From positions 141,289,913 to 141,353,912 of the forward strand of contig NC_061862.1 of the NCBI RefSeq assembly GCF_907164915.1: a stretch of DNA of 64,000 nt, written 5' to 3'. This document shows positions 12,189 to 24,445 of the stretch, piece after piece. This DNA comes from Impatiens glandulifera. Lineage: Eukaryota; Streptophyta; Magnoliopsida; Ericales; Balsaminaceae. Both the position numbers and the translations under genes were made by a program. Each line of letters opens with the position of its first letter. Position 1 is the stretch's first letter. A model generated the notes under the pieces. It saw only the letters and a program-made list of their open reading frames with translations, searched no databases and had not been told where the DNA came from.

Positions 12189-12684
12189 TTTTAGACATTT
12201 AAATTATGACCGAGCCTTTCAAGTTCTTTGATTCAAGAAACGGGTTCTTGATGATTCTTGATGATCGGGACCGATGGTGGAATTCAACACTCTAGCGCAG
12301 CAAACATAGAATTAGAGGAGAATTCGAGGTTAGGCTGAGAAGAGCCGAAGGGGAGGAGAGAAATACCACTAGATTACACCTAGCGGTCCAAGAAGGGAGA
12401 GGAGGGCCGAGAGATAACTTAAACACCAAGTTCCAAAATATTCAATTCATAGCCCCCAAAAGTGGGGTGGGCATCACCATTTAAAGAGGCTGGTTTACCC
12501 AAAAGTATTCGGTTACAACTACTTCTAACATAACAGAATTCGGTTACAAGAGAAATAAGAGAGAAAGTAAACAAAACAGAATTATTCCATAAAAAACATA
12601 AATTGGCCCATATGCACACTTGGGCCGAGAGATGGATGCATAAAATATTTTAGGACCGAGGTTTTATATGAGCAGACCGTAACA
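12189..12684 (-). repeat. 3' LTR of gypsy-derived element
   Basis: Nearly identical to 14799-15293. It ends CGTAACA; its start reads TTTTAGAC where the other LTR has TGTTAGAC, so one base of the terminal TG looks mutated. The PPT (GAAGGGGGAGATT on the minus strand) abuts it at 12685-12700. Confidence 0.85.
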
Positions 12685-12767
12685 TAATCTCCCCCTTCGA
12701 GGTTCGTCGCCCTCGACGAAAAGAACGTGGACTGGTCAGACTCTAATATGCACCTTCAACTTCAAAA

Positions 12768-14768
12768 CTATTGCATCGGTCGGGCTTCGGCACATTCAGC
12801 AAGGGTCGCAGCATAAGACCGTATTTTCTCAAAAAACTTTCGGTAGAATCGCTTCAGTAGTGGGACTGGCCGGGTCCTTGCGGTCTTTTGCGCTGCCGGG
12901 TCGCTTGCCACTGCGCCCCTGTCTGGAATTTCTGTGCACCCAAGGTCGAGTTTTTCAGTGTTTAGAGCTGGCCTTGGTTGCTGCAATGTCCCCAGCACTT
13001 GGTGCAAAAATAATTTCTTCCAACTTCGATTAAACTCCATACTTGGCTCAAAAATCCAGGCCAAGTCTTTTTCCCGAACCAGCATAACAACAGCATCGAA
13101 TGAGCCATAACTTCTAATTAGATCATTAGGAATATCTTCCAAGGTCATTGCAGCGAGTGAAACAGTTTGGCCTTCGGCCTTACTCTTTACTTGCATTTTG
13201 GCAGCAACAATATATTCATCTAGGGTCTTTTCCAGCTGGTTTCCATGCATCAAACTGGCCTGCGACCGAGGAATCCCTTTAAGGACTGTGGTTCTGTCTT
13301 GCTTATCATAGGATAGGGTCAGCTTTTCAAAGTCCTAAGAAGACGGGCCTAGAGTAATCAGTCATTCAATTCCCAACACAATATCATAACCGTCCATGGA
13401 AATTACCTTCATTTCTGTTTGGTATTCATTGCCTTCCATCGACCACTTCAAGTCCTTGCAAACACTAGAACATAACACATTAGATCCATCAACCACTATA
13501 ACCGATTGCACCTGGGTTGCTATGCTTTTGTGGTCTATTTTATCCAAAATCCTGCTATTGATAAAATTGTGGGTGCTGCCTGTATCGATCAAGATCACCA
13601 CCGGCAGGTTCCCAACTTTGCCAAGAATCTGGAGCGTTTGGAAAGCTTTAGACCCGGTCAAGGCATGTAAAGATATGGCTGGTTCATCCCTTGGGCCGAG
13701 CAATGAAGGTAGATCATCCAAAACAGGTTCTTGGTCGGGTTCTTGATCTTCTTGATTGGCCGAGACCATGAATAACTTTGATTTACACCTATGGTTTGGT
13801 TGCCATTTTTCATTGCAAGAATAGCATAGACCATTCTTTCGCTTTTCATCCATTGAGGCTGAGTCTAATTGCTTAACATGGCTCTGGTTTGCATTTGAAG
13901 AGGACCCATATGATGAATTCTTGAAGTCAGTTTTGGTGCTCGGCCCGGCTGTGTTGGTATTGGATGGAGTGGGCAGCAACGATGCTTCAGCGCTGTACAA
14001 GTTACCACTGCTCATTAAGGACCGATATGTTGCTTCTTGGACTTTAGCCATGGCCATTGCTTCGTTTAAAGAATCTGGAAATCGCAACCTGATGCAGTTC
14101 GCAATCTCTTCCCTTAGACCGGACAAGTAACAATCAATGACGTAGTCCCTTGGCATATGTAATAACTTTTGAGAGATCGACATGTACCGGAGATTATATT
14201 CTTGAACCGACCCAACCTGTTTTAAATTCATCAGCTGTCTCATTGGTGTATCATGTATAGATGGCCCGAATTGAGTCATAAGGTCTCTTTTGAACACATC
14301 CCAAGATAAGGCTTCCATATGATTTCGGTTTTGAAGATATGACCCGTACTACATTCTTGCTTCTCCAGAAAAGTGAATGGGGGCGATTTCTAATTTAGTG
14401 GCATCCTTAGTTTTGTCCACTCTGAAAAATTGCTCGGCAGAAATTAGCCAGCCCTCGACATCCGACCCATCAAACCGAGGAAAATCGACCTTGGTTAGCC
14501 GAGTAGGAGGAGCATAGTGTTGGTCGCGGTTCTGGCCAGGGTGCAGGGACCTAAATGGTGAAGGACCGTGGCAAGAATTATCATCATAGGGTCTGTGGCG
14601 GGGTTCTTGCACGTTTCCAGATGCCCCGCTCTCAAAGGCTGCCATTCTTTCTTCAGCTGCATCAAATCTTCGGTCTATGGCAGCTTGCATCACGGCTGTT
14701 TGTTGGGACAGGTTTTCAATAAGGGTCTTGAGCGCATCCATTTTTGATTGCTGGCGAGTTTCTACCAT
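12768..14768 (-). pseudogene. gypsy gag-protease with stop codons
   Basis: One continuous frame of about 667 codons from ATG 14768 to the stop at 12768. N-terminus: MVETRQQSKMDALK and a short coiled coil; then the gypsy gag signature FPRFDGSDVEGWLISAEQFF, a zinc knuckle CYSCNEKWQPNHRC, and an aspartic protease with VILIDTGSTHNFI and DIVLGIE. After the protease it ends in about 190 residues I do not recognise. Three in-frame stops interrupt it (14351-14349, 13364-13362, 13337-13335), each where gypsy relatives have Trp (TGG to TAG or TGA). The protein would form particles but cannot copy itself; today it is not translatable in full. Confidence 0.8.
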
Positions 14769-14782
14769 GTTGAGAATCGGCC

Positions 14783-14797
14783 AGCTCTGATACCAAG
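14783..14797 (-). other. Primer binding site of gypsy-derived element
   Basis: The minus strand reads TTGGTATCAGAGCTG immediately after the 5' LTR; this is the standard tRNA-iMet primer binding site. Confidence 0.85.
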
Positions 14798-14798
14798 A

Positions 14799-15293
14799 TG
14801 TTAGACTTTTAAATTATGACCGAGCCTTTCAAGTTCTTTGATTCAAGAAACGGGTTCTTGATGATTCTTGATGATCGGGACCGATGGTGGAATTCAACAC
14901 TCTAGCGCAGCGGACATAGAATTAGAGGAGAATTCGAGGTTAGGGAGAGAAGAGCCGAAGGGGAGGAGAGAAATACCACTAGATTACACTAGCGGTCCAA
15001 GAAGGGGGAGGAGGGCCGAGAGATAACTTAAACACCAAGTTCCAAAATATTCAATTCATAGCCCCAAAAAGTGGGGTGGGCATCACCATTTAAAGAGGCT
15101 GGTTTACCCAAAAGTATTCGGTTACAACTACTTCTAACATAACAGAATTCGGTTACAAGAGAAAAAAGAGAGAAAGTAAACAAAACAGAAATATTCCATA
15201 AAAAACATAAATTGGCCCATATGCACACTTGGGCCGAGAGATGGATGCATAAAATATTTTAGAACCGAGGTTTTATATGAGCAGACCGTAACA
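14799..15293 (-). repeat. 5' LTR of gypsy-derived element
   Basis: TGTTAGAC...CGTAACA, about 495 bases, nearly identical to the LTR at 12189-12684, which suggests a recent insertion. Confidence 0.87.
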
Positions 15294-15933
15294 CATTGTA
15301 ATAAGTTTCTAAATATTATAGAGGGTATTAACCATTTTCAAATTCCTCATCTGGTGAAAAACAAAATTTCCCTACAAGATGGCTACATGATAGATCTTCT
15401 TCGTTTTTGTACTAAAATTTTAAGAGGAACAATAGTTTGGTACAAATTGTGCCCAATGAGAGAAACACCTTGTTTGACCGAGAGGGATAAAAGAGAGGAT
15501 TTGAATACATAACCATCTACCTATGTTATTTACTATGCACTATAATTATCACTTGTTTTTAATTATTTCAGATACCCACAATTAACAAATGAAATCTATC
15601 CCTAAATTTGTGAATGTTATCATCAACAATTTTATTTTATTTTTTGTTTATTATAGTCGGAAATGGTGATAGAAATAATTCTACAAAATTATATTCAACC
15701 AAAACCTTGAAGATAAAGAAAAATTAGGGACAGAGACTCGATTAAAACTTGAAGGTCTAAAAAAAAAGTGGCAAATGTCCTTAATTTCATTTTGTTATTA
15801 TTCAATATTGTTTCTTTTATTAACTTCTATTTCTCTTATAATTTATAATATTTTATCTTTAGTTATATCTTTCGTTTAGTCGGTTATATTTAATGGATGA
15901 ACTATTTGCTTATAACAAAAATATTGTATCAAT
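15294..15933 (+). pseudogene. C2H2/EAR gene copy 2, 5' part (dead)
   Basis: Collinear with the gene at 31972-32541 and its 3' flank. The shared phrases include TTTCCCTACAAGATGG, a Gly/Asn stretch near 15660 and the degraded EAR region near 15740. Frameshifts and stops are throughout. Its 5' end meets the gypsy-derived element directly, and its 3' flank is cut by the copia at 15934; it resumes at 24446. Together these insertions show that this was once a locus like 31972-33640. Confidence 0.7.
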
Positions 15934-16172
15934 TCTTGGTAATAAGAGGGAAAAATATTTCTTCTTGTTCATCTCAAATGAATTTTATAAGTCTTTATAA
16001 AAAAACATAGACACTTCATATGCTTGACTCTTCAAATGACACAATAAATTATTGTGCATAATTTATAGATCTCCCACCCAAATCTCTTGGTTATTTCACT
16101 CACCCTAAATTATTATTATTACTCTAGGAATATTAAACATAAAAAAACTTATTAATTTAAGTTTATTTATTA
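15934..16172 (-). repeat. 3' LTR of outer copia
   Basis: About 240 bases matching 24200-24445; the terminal bases are eroded (TCTTGG where the other has TGTTGG), so the ends are approximate. Confidence 0.75.
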
Positions 16173-16229
16173 AATTTCACCTTAAACTTAACTACTCTTT
16201 CCATCTCTCATTCTAATCAGCTTTTACAA

Positions 16230-19200
16230 CTCTCCAGCAGTGTGGTCTGTAGTGGCTTGGTAAATATGTCAGCGGCTTGAGCTCGATTTTCAACATGCTC
16301 AGATGAAATGAAATCAGAGGTCGATGTGCTTGCTCCTTTCGTGATTAACCGGGTTCTTTTCTAACTCATTCTCCGACTTGTTATTAACTCAGATTATAGT
16401 CCATTCATCTCAGATAACTCCCCAATGCCTTAGTAAATTTGAAAGCCAGACTGCATGACACACACTATATACTACTTCCCAAGTCGACAAAGTTATAATA
16501 GGCTGTTTCTTTGACAGCCAAGTAAAAGTCATATTCCTGAGTAGGAATATATAACCCGAAGTACGTTTTAGGTCATCAACATCACCACACCAATCACTAT
16601 CCGTGTATCCCACTAATCGATAGTCATATGATTTTGAATAGAAAAGACCAAGTGAGAAGGGTTTTTCGAACACATCTTAGAATTCTCTTCAAGACCTTCA
16701 AATGTGTATATCTTGGATTCTTTATGAATCTGTTTTCTATCCCAACACTCAACATTGGGTCGGGTCTCGTGCTTGTACGATACCTTAGATTCTGATTAAG
16801 CTTTAATATCTATCAGCAACATTTCACTCTCCTCCATCAAACTTTGAGAGTTTAATGACTCATTCCATTGAAGTAGAAACCGGGTCGTAGTCCTCCATTT
16901 TAAAATACTTTAAAATTTCAAACGCGTACCTCTTTTGGGATATAAAACATTTCATTAGACCTAAGTCTCCCATCTCGAACTACATTTTCATTACCTCCTT
17001 GAACTCCTTAATCAGTTTTTTGTTGCTTCCGGTGAATATGAGGTCGTCGACATAGATAGCGATTACCATCATATAATTTTTTGATTTCTTTGTGTACAAG
17101 GCATGCTCGTATGGACATTTCTTGTACCCGTTTTTCTTGAAATACTCGTCAATTCTCACATTTCAAGCATGAGGAGCCTGCATCAGCCTGTAAAGGGCTT
17201 TTCTCAATCATAGCACATTATTCTCATCCCCTCTCTTCATATACCTGCATGGTTATTTGACGTACATCTCCTCTTTCAACACTCCATTTAAAAAGATTGA
17301 CTTCATATCCATCTATAGAATCGGCCATTGGTTCTGAGTATCTTACGAGATTAGAAGTCGGATTGACTCCATTCTCTTGATAGGAGCAAAGACTCCATCA
17401 TAATCAATTGTCTATTTTTGTCTATAGCCCTTCACCACAAGTCAAGACTTATAATGATCAACCTCTCCCTCAACATTAATCTTTTTTTTGTACACCCATT
17501 TTACTCCAATTGGTCGAGCTCTTTTAGGAGGGTCGGTTAGCTCCATGGTTTTGTTGCGTTCAATTGCCCCAATTTCTTCATCCATAGTTGATCTCCATTT
17601 CTCGTATTGTACAACTTTCTCAAAATTTAAATCTTTTGAGTCGTCCAAGAGACATACAACGTGGACTTCCTTTCTAGTATCATATATCTCCTGCAGACTT
17701 CTCATTCTGGGATGTAGAGGCTCGGATTCATCTTCTGAAAACTCAGTGGTTGTTGATATTAGAGGCATAACAACCTTTTAACTTGTTTTTTCCTCAATCG
17801 GGTTACTCTAGTTCCATGTCATTTAATCTTCAATGTGAACATCTCGACTCACCACCAATTTATTGTTAACATGATCAAACAATTTATATGCCTTAGATTT
17901 TTTATTATACCCGATAAATATGTACTTCTTGCCCTGATCTTATAATTTTGTCCTATGTTGACTTGGTACTTTCCCATAGGCCACACTACCGAACACTTTG
18001 AGATGAAAGACACTCAGCTTTCATACCACTTCAAATCTCCTGAGGCGTCATCTCTCCTAACTTTACATGTAGACATCTATTTTGTACATAGAGTGTGCAC
18101 TACACTCCATCTTCCCAAAACATTTTTGGCATATTATTTCCTTCCAATATAGATCGTATCATATCGAGAATAGTTCAGTTCTTTTGTTCTGCTACACCGT
18201 TTTGCTGTGGAGCATATGGCGTAGTCAAGAAACACTTGATCCCATATTCCTCGTAGTATTTGTTGAACTTAGTAGAAGTAAACTCACCTCCTCTGTCAGA
18301 TCGGTCTAGTTTAGACTTTACTTGTTTCTTTCTCCACCATCACTTTAAATTTCATGAAATTTTCAAACACTTCTGACTTTTCTTTTAGAAAATAAACCCA
18401 TATATTCTTTAAGAAATCATCAATTAAAGAGATGAAGTATCTCTTATCAATAAATGATTCTGGAGTTATCGCCCCACATAAATTAGTATGGGTAAGTCCG
18501 AGTTGCTCTTTTGCTCGGTATTCAGAACTGCTTGGGAAAGAAGTCCTCGCTTGCTTCCCAATCACACATTCTTTACAAAACCTCTTTTTGAATATAATAT
18601 TAAGTATTCTAAGTACCATCTCCTTTTTCACCAGCTCGTTCAACCCTCCAAAGTGAAGATGACTAAACCGATAATGACATTACATGACCTCATCCTCCAG
18701 ATCAAGTTGTATACACTTATCTTGAACTATTTTAAGCTCATGTTTGTACATACGATTTTTCTTCATTTCTACTTGAGCAATGAGCCTCCTGATTATATCC
18801 TTCAATTGTAGTTCTTGACCCTTTCTCCATCAACTTTTCCATGCTCAGTATGTTGCTTTTGAAATCAAGTACGTAGTAAACATCTATAATCTCTTCGATT
18901 CCCCCATTTATTTGTTGATACTGAATCGTTTATCGACCTTCGACAACAACTTTTGAAGCATCGCCGAAAGAAATGGATCTGAACTCCACCATTGATATTA
19001 TTTTGAATAAACTCTCATCACCATACATGTGGTTACTTGCTCTAGTATCCAAGTCCAAAATGAGTTATGAGAATAGCTCGGTTTGATCTCAGTTTAAGGA
19101 ATTTTTGTCACAACCAACAATTCTTCATCTTGTTTCTCAAAAAAATAGTTTGTTGGTTCTCCTTTTTCTTTTCGGATTTACAATCTTTAGAAATATGATC

Positions 19201-19450
19201 CAACTTTTCGTAGTTGTAGCATTTTATCGAGTAACAATCATTGGAAATAATCTCATATTTTCCATAGTTATAACACTCAATATTGTTGTTTGTGTTTGTC
19301 TGGCCACCCCGAGCTTGACCTCGACCATGCTAGTAGTGTTGGCCGATTTTTTCACTTTCTCGTCCTTCTCTTCCTCTACCACATAGGCCTCTGCCTCTTT
19401 CTCTTTTTGCCTCTAGTTCTTTGAACATATAACACCTTCTAATCTTTTAT
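16230..19450 (-). pseudogene. Outer copia pol remnants
   Basis: Reading the minus strand: integrase with a CKECVIGKQ zinc-finger half and LIDDFLKN at 18643-18311, the linker and RT start (RPIGVKWVYKKK) at 17768-17442, RT remnants through 16700, RNase H at 16673-16410 (LVGYTDSDWCGD, KRTSGYIF, LSKKQPI) and the terminal ADIFTKPL near 16270. Stops and frameshifts separate all pieces. Nothing here can be expressed as a whole polyprotein. Confidence 0.78.
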
Positions 19451-19976
19451 TGTCATCTTTCCTAGAGAGATTGTTCAAGGGACTCCCCCTTCTGATTTTC
19501 CTTCTCTACTCATGCGCTTCTAAGAACCCAACGAGCTCTTCACTAGTGAGCATTGATAGATCTTTTGATGTTTATACTGCGCACACAATATTTTCGAAAC
19601 TATCTATCAATGACCTTAGAATCTTTTCAACAACTCGGTTTGATGAAATACCTTCACCATTCCGATTCAGCTTGTTCACCACGGTCTCCACTCGAGTAAT
19701 GAACTCATATACGCTTACAAACTCTTTTATTCTCATGTTTTTTAAATCGTCCCATAGGGTTTGAAATCGGTCTTGCTTCACCCGTTTGTCTCCTTTGTTT
19801 TCTATTACGAGTGTATCCTATGCTACATTGGAAGATTTTGCATCGACTATCTTCTCAAAGACAGTTTCATCAAGAGATCGATATAATTGATACAAAGTCT
19901 TCATGTCTTTAGGTCGAATGACATTCAACGCGTTCATCTGGGCATTTGAATACCCATATGTGTTTGTTGGTGGTGT
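19450..19976 (-). pseudogene. Outer copia gag, part 2 (after nested insertion)
   Basis: Continues the gag that begins near 24049. It holds the UBN2-type gag core at 19781-19572 (FQTLWDDLKNM, VVEKILRSLIDSFE). Further along the minus strand, near 19230-19190, the zinc knuckle reads CYNYEKLDHISKDC, where the second Cys of the expected CX2C has become Tyr. Confidence 0.72.
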
Positions 19977-20301
19977 TGTTTTTTGGCACAATTAGAATTC
20001 TACATCGGAAGATGATTAAGTGAAAGAAGTTTCTTAGTATATAAAAGAAACTATATTCACAATTGGAATAAATCCCACATTGGAAGATGATGGGAGTTGG
20101 GGAAGTTTCTTTGTGTATAAAAGAAATTGTCCCCTCCATTGTTTATTGAACCCAATATTTGTATCTTTTCTTCTTTTAATTGATAACTTTATTGCTCGGA
20201 GACGTAAGCAACATTTTGACCGAACTCCGTTATCAAATTTTGTTAGTGTGTTCTTTCAGTTGTTTTCCTCTTTTGTGTTTCTGTCATGATTTTTCCCAAC
20301 A
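19977..20301 (+). repeat. 5' LTR of nested copia
   Basis: Matches 23558-23912. It contains internal direct repeats around GGAAGATGATGGGAGT and a TATA-like box in GTATAAAAGAAA near 20115. It ends CCCAACA, followed directly by AGTAGTATCAGAGCC, a PBS resembling the iMet type. Confidence 0.85.
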
Positions 20302-20333
20302 AGTAGTATCAGAGCCGAAGGTTCGTCCTTGGC

Positions 20334-23300
20334 ATGGTGGAATCTTCAAAAGTGGCATCAACTCCTTCGTCATCCTAAACGAGGACACCGATGTCGAATT
20401 TGAAGTTTGCGGTGAAAATCTTTGATGGAACTGGGCATTTCGGCATGTGGCAAGGTGAGGTTCTAGTTTGTCTTTTTCAGTAGGGTCAAGATGTTTCTAT
20501 TAAGATCGGAAAGACAGATAGTATAGAAGAAAAAGAATGGAGTATCATGAATCGGTTGGCGTGCAGAACAATTCGTTTGTGCCTGTCTAAAGAGTAGAAG
20601 TATGCCGCGAAGAATGAAACTTCTGCACAGAAATTGTGGCAAACATTGGAGGACAAATTTATAAAGAAGAGTGGTTAGAATAAGCTCCTTATGAAGAAGC
20701 GATTATTCCGGTTTGATTACTAATCAGATACTACTATGAATGAACATATTACTAAGTTTAATGAATTAGTAGTAGATCTGTTAAACCTTGATGTTAAATT
20801 TGAGGATTAAGATGTTGCTTTGATGTTGCTATCATCCCTTCCTAATAAATTTGAACAGTTAGAAACAACGTTACTTCATGGGAAGAGAAATGTTTCTTTT
20901 AATCCTGTAAATTCTTTTTTATATAGTCATGAATTGAGAAAGCAGGACAAAAGGAAAAACAAAATAGGTACAGCAGAGTAAGAATTGATGGTCAGGGCCG
21001 TCAGCAAAGTAAATCAAAAGGGAAAGGAAAAAGATCCCAAAGTAGAGTTGCCAAAGATGAATGTGCTTTATGTCGTGAGAAAGGACATTGGAAGATTAAC
21101 TGCCCAAAGTTGAAGAAGAAAGAGAAAGATTCTGAAGATGCAAATGTTGTAGAAAACAAAGATGATGCAGATTCAGAATACTCTTTATTGATGTCACACA
21201 CAACATCACATTCTAATGCGTGGATATTGGAATCGGCCTGCACTTATCAAATGACATCAGTTTGAAAGTGGTTCTTCGACTTTAAAGAACTAGATGGTGG
21301 AGTTGTTTACATGGGAGATGCTAGTACATGTAAAATAAAAAGGATAGGTTCAATCAAGATGAGAAATGATGACGGATCCACCAAAATTATGAGAGATGAT
21401 CGATACATACCGAATATGAAAAAGAATCTCATTTGTTTGGGGGTCTTGGAGTCAAAAGGCCTACATGTGAAATTGGAAAATGAAATTCTTATGATAATCT
21501 CTAAAGCGCTAGTGATGTTGAAAATTATTAGGAAAAGTAATAAGTTGTATTACTATCAAGGTAGTACATTTAATAAGACAGTAGGTGTATCAACTTCTGG
21601 GAGCAGTAATGAATTAGAAGCAACAAAGCTATGTCATATGCGATTGAGGCATGATGCTGAGAAATCTATACAAACTCTTGTCAAGCAAGAATTGCTAAAA
21701 GGTACAAAAGTTTGTAACTTTAATTTTTGTGAACATTGTATTATGGGAAAACAAAAACAAGTAAAATTTGGTACTACTATCCATAACACCAAGGGTATTT
21801 TGGACTATGTGCACTCAGATGTCTGGGGACCTGCCAAGACTCCTTCTCTTGGAAGTAGACATTATTTTGTTACTTTTATTGATGATTTGTCTAGAAGAGT
21901 TTGGGTGTTTACTATGAAGAACAAAGATGAAGTGTTTGAGATTTTTCTTAAATGGAAAACTCAAGTTCAAGATTAGACGGGAAGAAAGATCAAAGTTCTC
22001 CAGACTGATAACGGTGGAGAATACAAGAATGATCTATTCCAGAAGTTATGTCAAGAGTTGCCATAGTTCGACACTTCACAGTCAGGAAAACACCACAACA
22101 GAATAGAGTATCGGAACGTATGAATAGGATATTGGTGGAGAAAGTTCGATGTATGTTGTCTAATGTTGGGTTAGATAGAAAATTTTGGGCAGAAGCTGTG
22201 TCATACGCTCAACATTTGTTAATCGCCTACCATCATCTACACTTGGTGGTAAGACTCCATTAAAGGTATGGTCTGGAAAACCTACAACTGATTATGATTC
22301 TTTGCATATTTTTAGTTCTACAATATATTATCATGGAGTTGAATCAAATTTGGATCCACGAGGAAATAATGCTTTTTTATGGGATTTACTACGGGAGTTA
22401 AAGAATATCGCCTCTGGTGTTTGGATACAAAGAAAACCATTATCAATAGAGATGTTACTTTTGATGATTATTCAATGTTGAATAACGTAACACCAGACAA
22501 GATTGATTGAACTCCGTAACATGTGGAGTTTGAGCAGATAAAGATAAACTCAACTATAAGTTACTCTCCAACAATAGACGAAGAGTTAAATGAGGAAGAG
22601 GTTCTGACCCAAGAACCTTCATAACAACGTGAATCAATTGTTGTAAACAGGCCAAGACGAGTTACTCAAAAACCAGGTCAGTTTGTTGACATGGCGGCCT
22701 ATGCACTTCTAGTCATAGATGATCTTCCATCCACTTTTTCAGATGTCAGTCGAAGTACTGAAAATGGAAAAAGGAGAGGTGTTATGGAAGTTGAGATGCA
22801 ATTTATTTAGAATATGGAGACATGCAAGTTGACGCATCTTCAAAAAGGGAAGAAAGCTAGTGGTGGTAAATGGATTTTTGCTAAGAAAGAAGGATTTTCA
22901 GAAAAATTTGATGTTCTCTACAAGGAAAAATTGGTAGCTAAAAACTACGCTCAAAAGGAAGGAGGTGATTATAATGAGGTACTTTCTCCTATTGTTAAAC
23001 ACTCTTCCATTGAAATTTTGTTGGTCTCGGTAGCGTAGATGAATTTGGAGCTAGCTCAACCAGATGTGAAGACCGCAGACATACATGGTCATTTGAACGA
23101 GGAAATCTACATTTATTAACCAGATAGATTCAAAGTTGCTGATAAAGAAAATTAGGTTTGCAAGTTGAACAGATCATTGTACAGGTTGAAGCAGTCGTCG
23201 AGACAATGGTACAAATGACTTGACAAGTTTATGATTGAGCACAAGTACACAAGAAACAGATTCAGTTCATGTGTGTATTTGCGCAAACTGTCAGATGAGT

Positions 23301-23467
23301 CTTATAACTATTTACTCTTGTACGTTGATGATATGTTGATAGCATCAAAGAGACAATATGAAATTTACAAATTAAATGCTCAATTGGGTAAAGAGTTGGA
23401 GATGAAAGACATGGAAAAAAACAAATTTGAAACTTGTTTAGATTTCGTAAACATATTCCGCGTTTGA
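20334..23467 (+). pseudogene. Nested copia gag-pol, broken
   Basis: Starts at ATG 20334. Domains seen in order: zinc knuckle CALCREKGHWKINC near 21060-21100; protease reduced to WILESACTYQMT near 21225 (the expected Asp-Ser-Gly is Glu-Ser-Ala); GAG-pre-integrase and integrase at 21311-22263 (HSDVWGP, QTDNGGEY, TPQQNRVSERM); RT from about 22814 with LYVDDMLIAS near 23320. Several stops and frameshifts interrupt it (for example at 21976 and 23038). The frame ends at 23467, shortly after the RT catalytic motif, so RT thumb and RNase H are deleted. Confidence 0.78.
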
Positions 23468-23557
23468 GTCGGCGCTGAAGAGCGCCAATTGGAAGCCCTG
23501 AAGAGCTATTTTTAATATTGAAGATTAGTATTTGGATATTGTTCCAAGGTGGAGATT

Positions 23558-23912
23558 TGTTTTTTTGGCACAATTAGAATCCCACGTCGGAAGATGATGG
23601 GAGTGAAAGAAGTTTCTTAGTATATAAAAGAAACTATATTTACAATTAGAATAAATCCCAAATCGGAAGATGATGGGAGTTGGGGAAGTTTCTTAGTGTA
23701 TAAAAGAAACTAGTTCCCCTCTTTGGTTTATTGCACCCAATATTTGTGTCTCTTCTTCTTATTAATTGATAGCCTTAGTGCTCGAAGACGTAGGTAACCT
23801 TAGTGCTCGGAGACATAGGTAACATTTTGGCCAAACTCCGTTATCAAATTTTGTTAGTGTGTTCTTTCAGTTATTTTCTTCTTTTGTGTTTCTGTCAGGG
23901 TTTTTCCCAACA
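23558..23912 (+). repeat. 3' LTR of nested copia
   Basis: Preceded by the purine run CCAAGGTGGAGA (PPT). Matches 19977-20301 with about 30 extra bases, where a GTGCTCGAAGACGTAGGTAAC phrase is duplicated near 23780-23820. Confidence 0.85.
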
Positions 23913-24049
23913 AGTGTCTCATGCCCAATCTCGACCACATCCCAATTATCTTGGGAGTCGAATAGGGCCTTCATTTACACATTCCAGTTGTCATATTTGA
24001 TATCTTTTGTCAACTTCGGTAGCGAGATGTCATTGGTTAGACTTGTCAT
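23913..24049 (-). pseudogene. Outer copia gag, N-terminal part
   Basis: ATG at 24049 on the minus strand starts a typical copia gag (SLPKLTKDIKYDNWNV, then a stop, MKALFDSQDNWDVV). The nested element interrupts it at 23912; the reading resumes at 19976. The stop is where relatives have Arg. Confidence 0.72.
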
Positions 24050-24199
24050 TTCTCTCAAGTATTTACACTCAACAAACACCTCACAAAGCTCTCGATCGCT
24101 CTTTTTTTCTCACTCGGCTAGCGCACACCATGAATTTCTCTATAGAGGCTGGCAAGTTCTCTCACGCTCACCTCACACACAATAACTCTAATGCCAATT

Positions 24200-24445
24200 T
24201 GTTGGTAACAAGAGGGTAAAATATTTCTTCTTGTTTATCTCAAATAGATTCTTACATGTCTTCATAATAAATCATAGACTTTTATATGCTTGACTCTTCA
24301 AATGAAAAAATAAATTATTATGCATATTTAATAGGTCTCCCACCTAAATCTCTTTGTTATCCCACTTACCCTAAATCATTATTATTACTATAGGAATATT
24401 AAACATCAAAAACCAAAAAACTTATTAATTTAAGTTTATTCAACA
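24200..24445 (-). repeat. 5' LTR of outer copia
   Basis: TGTTGGTAAC...TTCAACA, about 246 bases. On the minus strand it is followed by AAATTGGCATTAGAG, which has the form of a diverged primer binding site at 24185-24199. Confidence 0.78.

Larger units (their letters stand above)
12189..15293 (-). mobile_element. Non-autonomous gypsy-type element with gag-protease only
   Basis: A complete 3.1 kb LTR element on the minus strand: two LTRs of about 495 bases, a PBS next to the 5' LTR, a PPT next to the 3' LTR, and one frame coding Gag and protease. Only about 80 bases separate the end of that frame from the PPT, so reverse transcriptase, RNase H and integrase are missing altogether. This matches the published idea of terminal-repeat retrotransposons with a gag domain (TR-GAG), mobilised in trans. 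No clear target-site duplication is seen: AAAAA precedes and CATTG follows, so one flank may have been rearranged. Confidence 0.8.
19977..23912 (+). mobile_element. Nested copia retrotransposon, plus strand, RNase H missing
   Basis: A 3.9 kb Ty1/copia element of the Tnt1/Tork-like type inserted into the gag of the outer copia. LTRs of 325 and 355 bases run from TGTTTTTTTGGCAC to TTTCCCAACA. Flanks GGTGT (19972-19976) and AGTGT (23913-23917) are a one-mismatch target-site duplication. The coding region runs gag, protease, integrase, RT and then jumps straight to the PPT, with no RNase H. Confidence 0.85.
15934..24445 (-). mobile_element. Copia retrotransposon, minus strand, hosting a nested copia
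   Basis: A decayed Ty1/copia element with short LTRs (15934-16172 and 24200-24445). The flanks TCAAT and TCAAC fit a one-mismatch 5-base target-site duplication. The order on the minus strand is LTR, PBS-like site, gag, integrase, RT, RNase H, LTR. A second copia (19977-23912, plus strand) sits inside its gag. The insertion target is the 3' flank of the C2H2/EAR pseudogene, since sequence on both sides joins up with the flanks of the other two gene copies. Confidence 0.82.

Noticed and set aside
12184..15298. Target-site duplication for the gypsy-derived element
   Set aside because: AAAAA and CATTG do not match in any phase I tried, so none is claimed.
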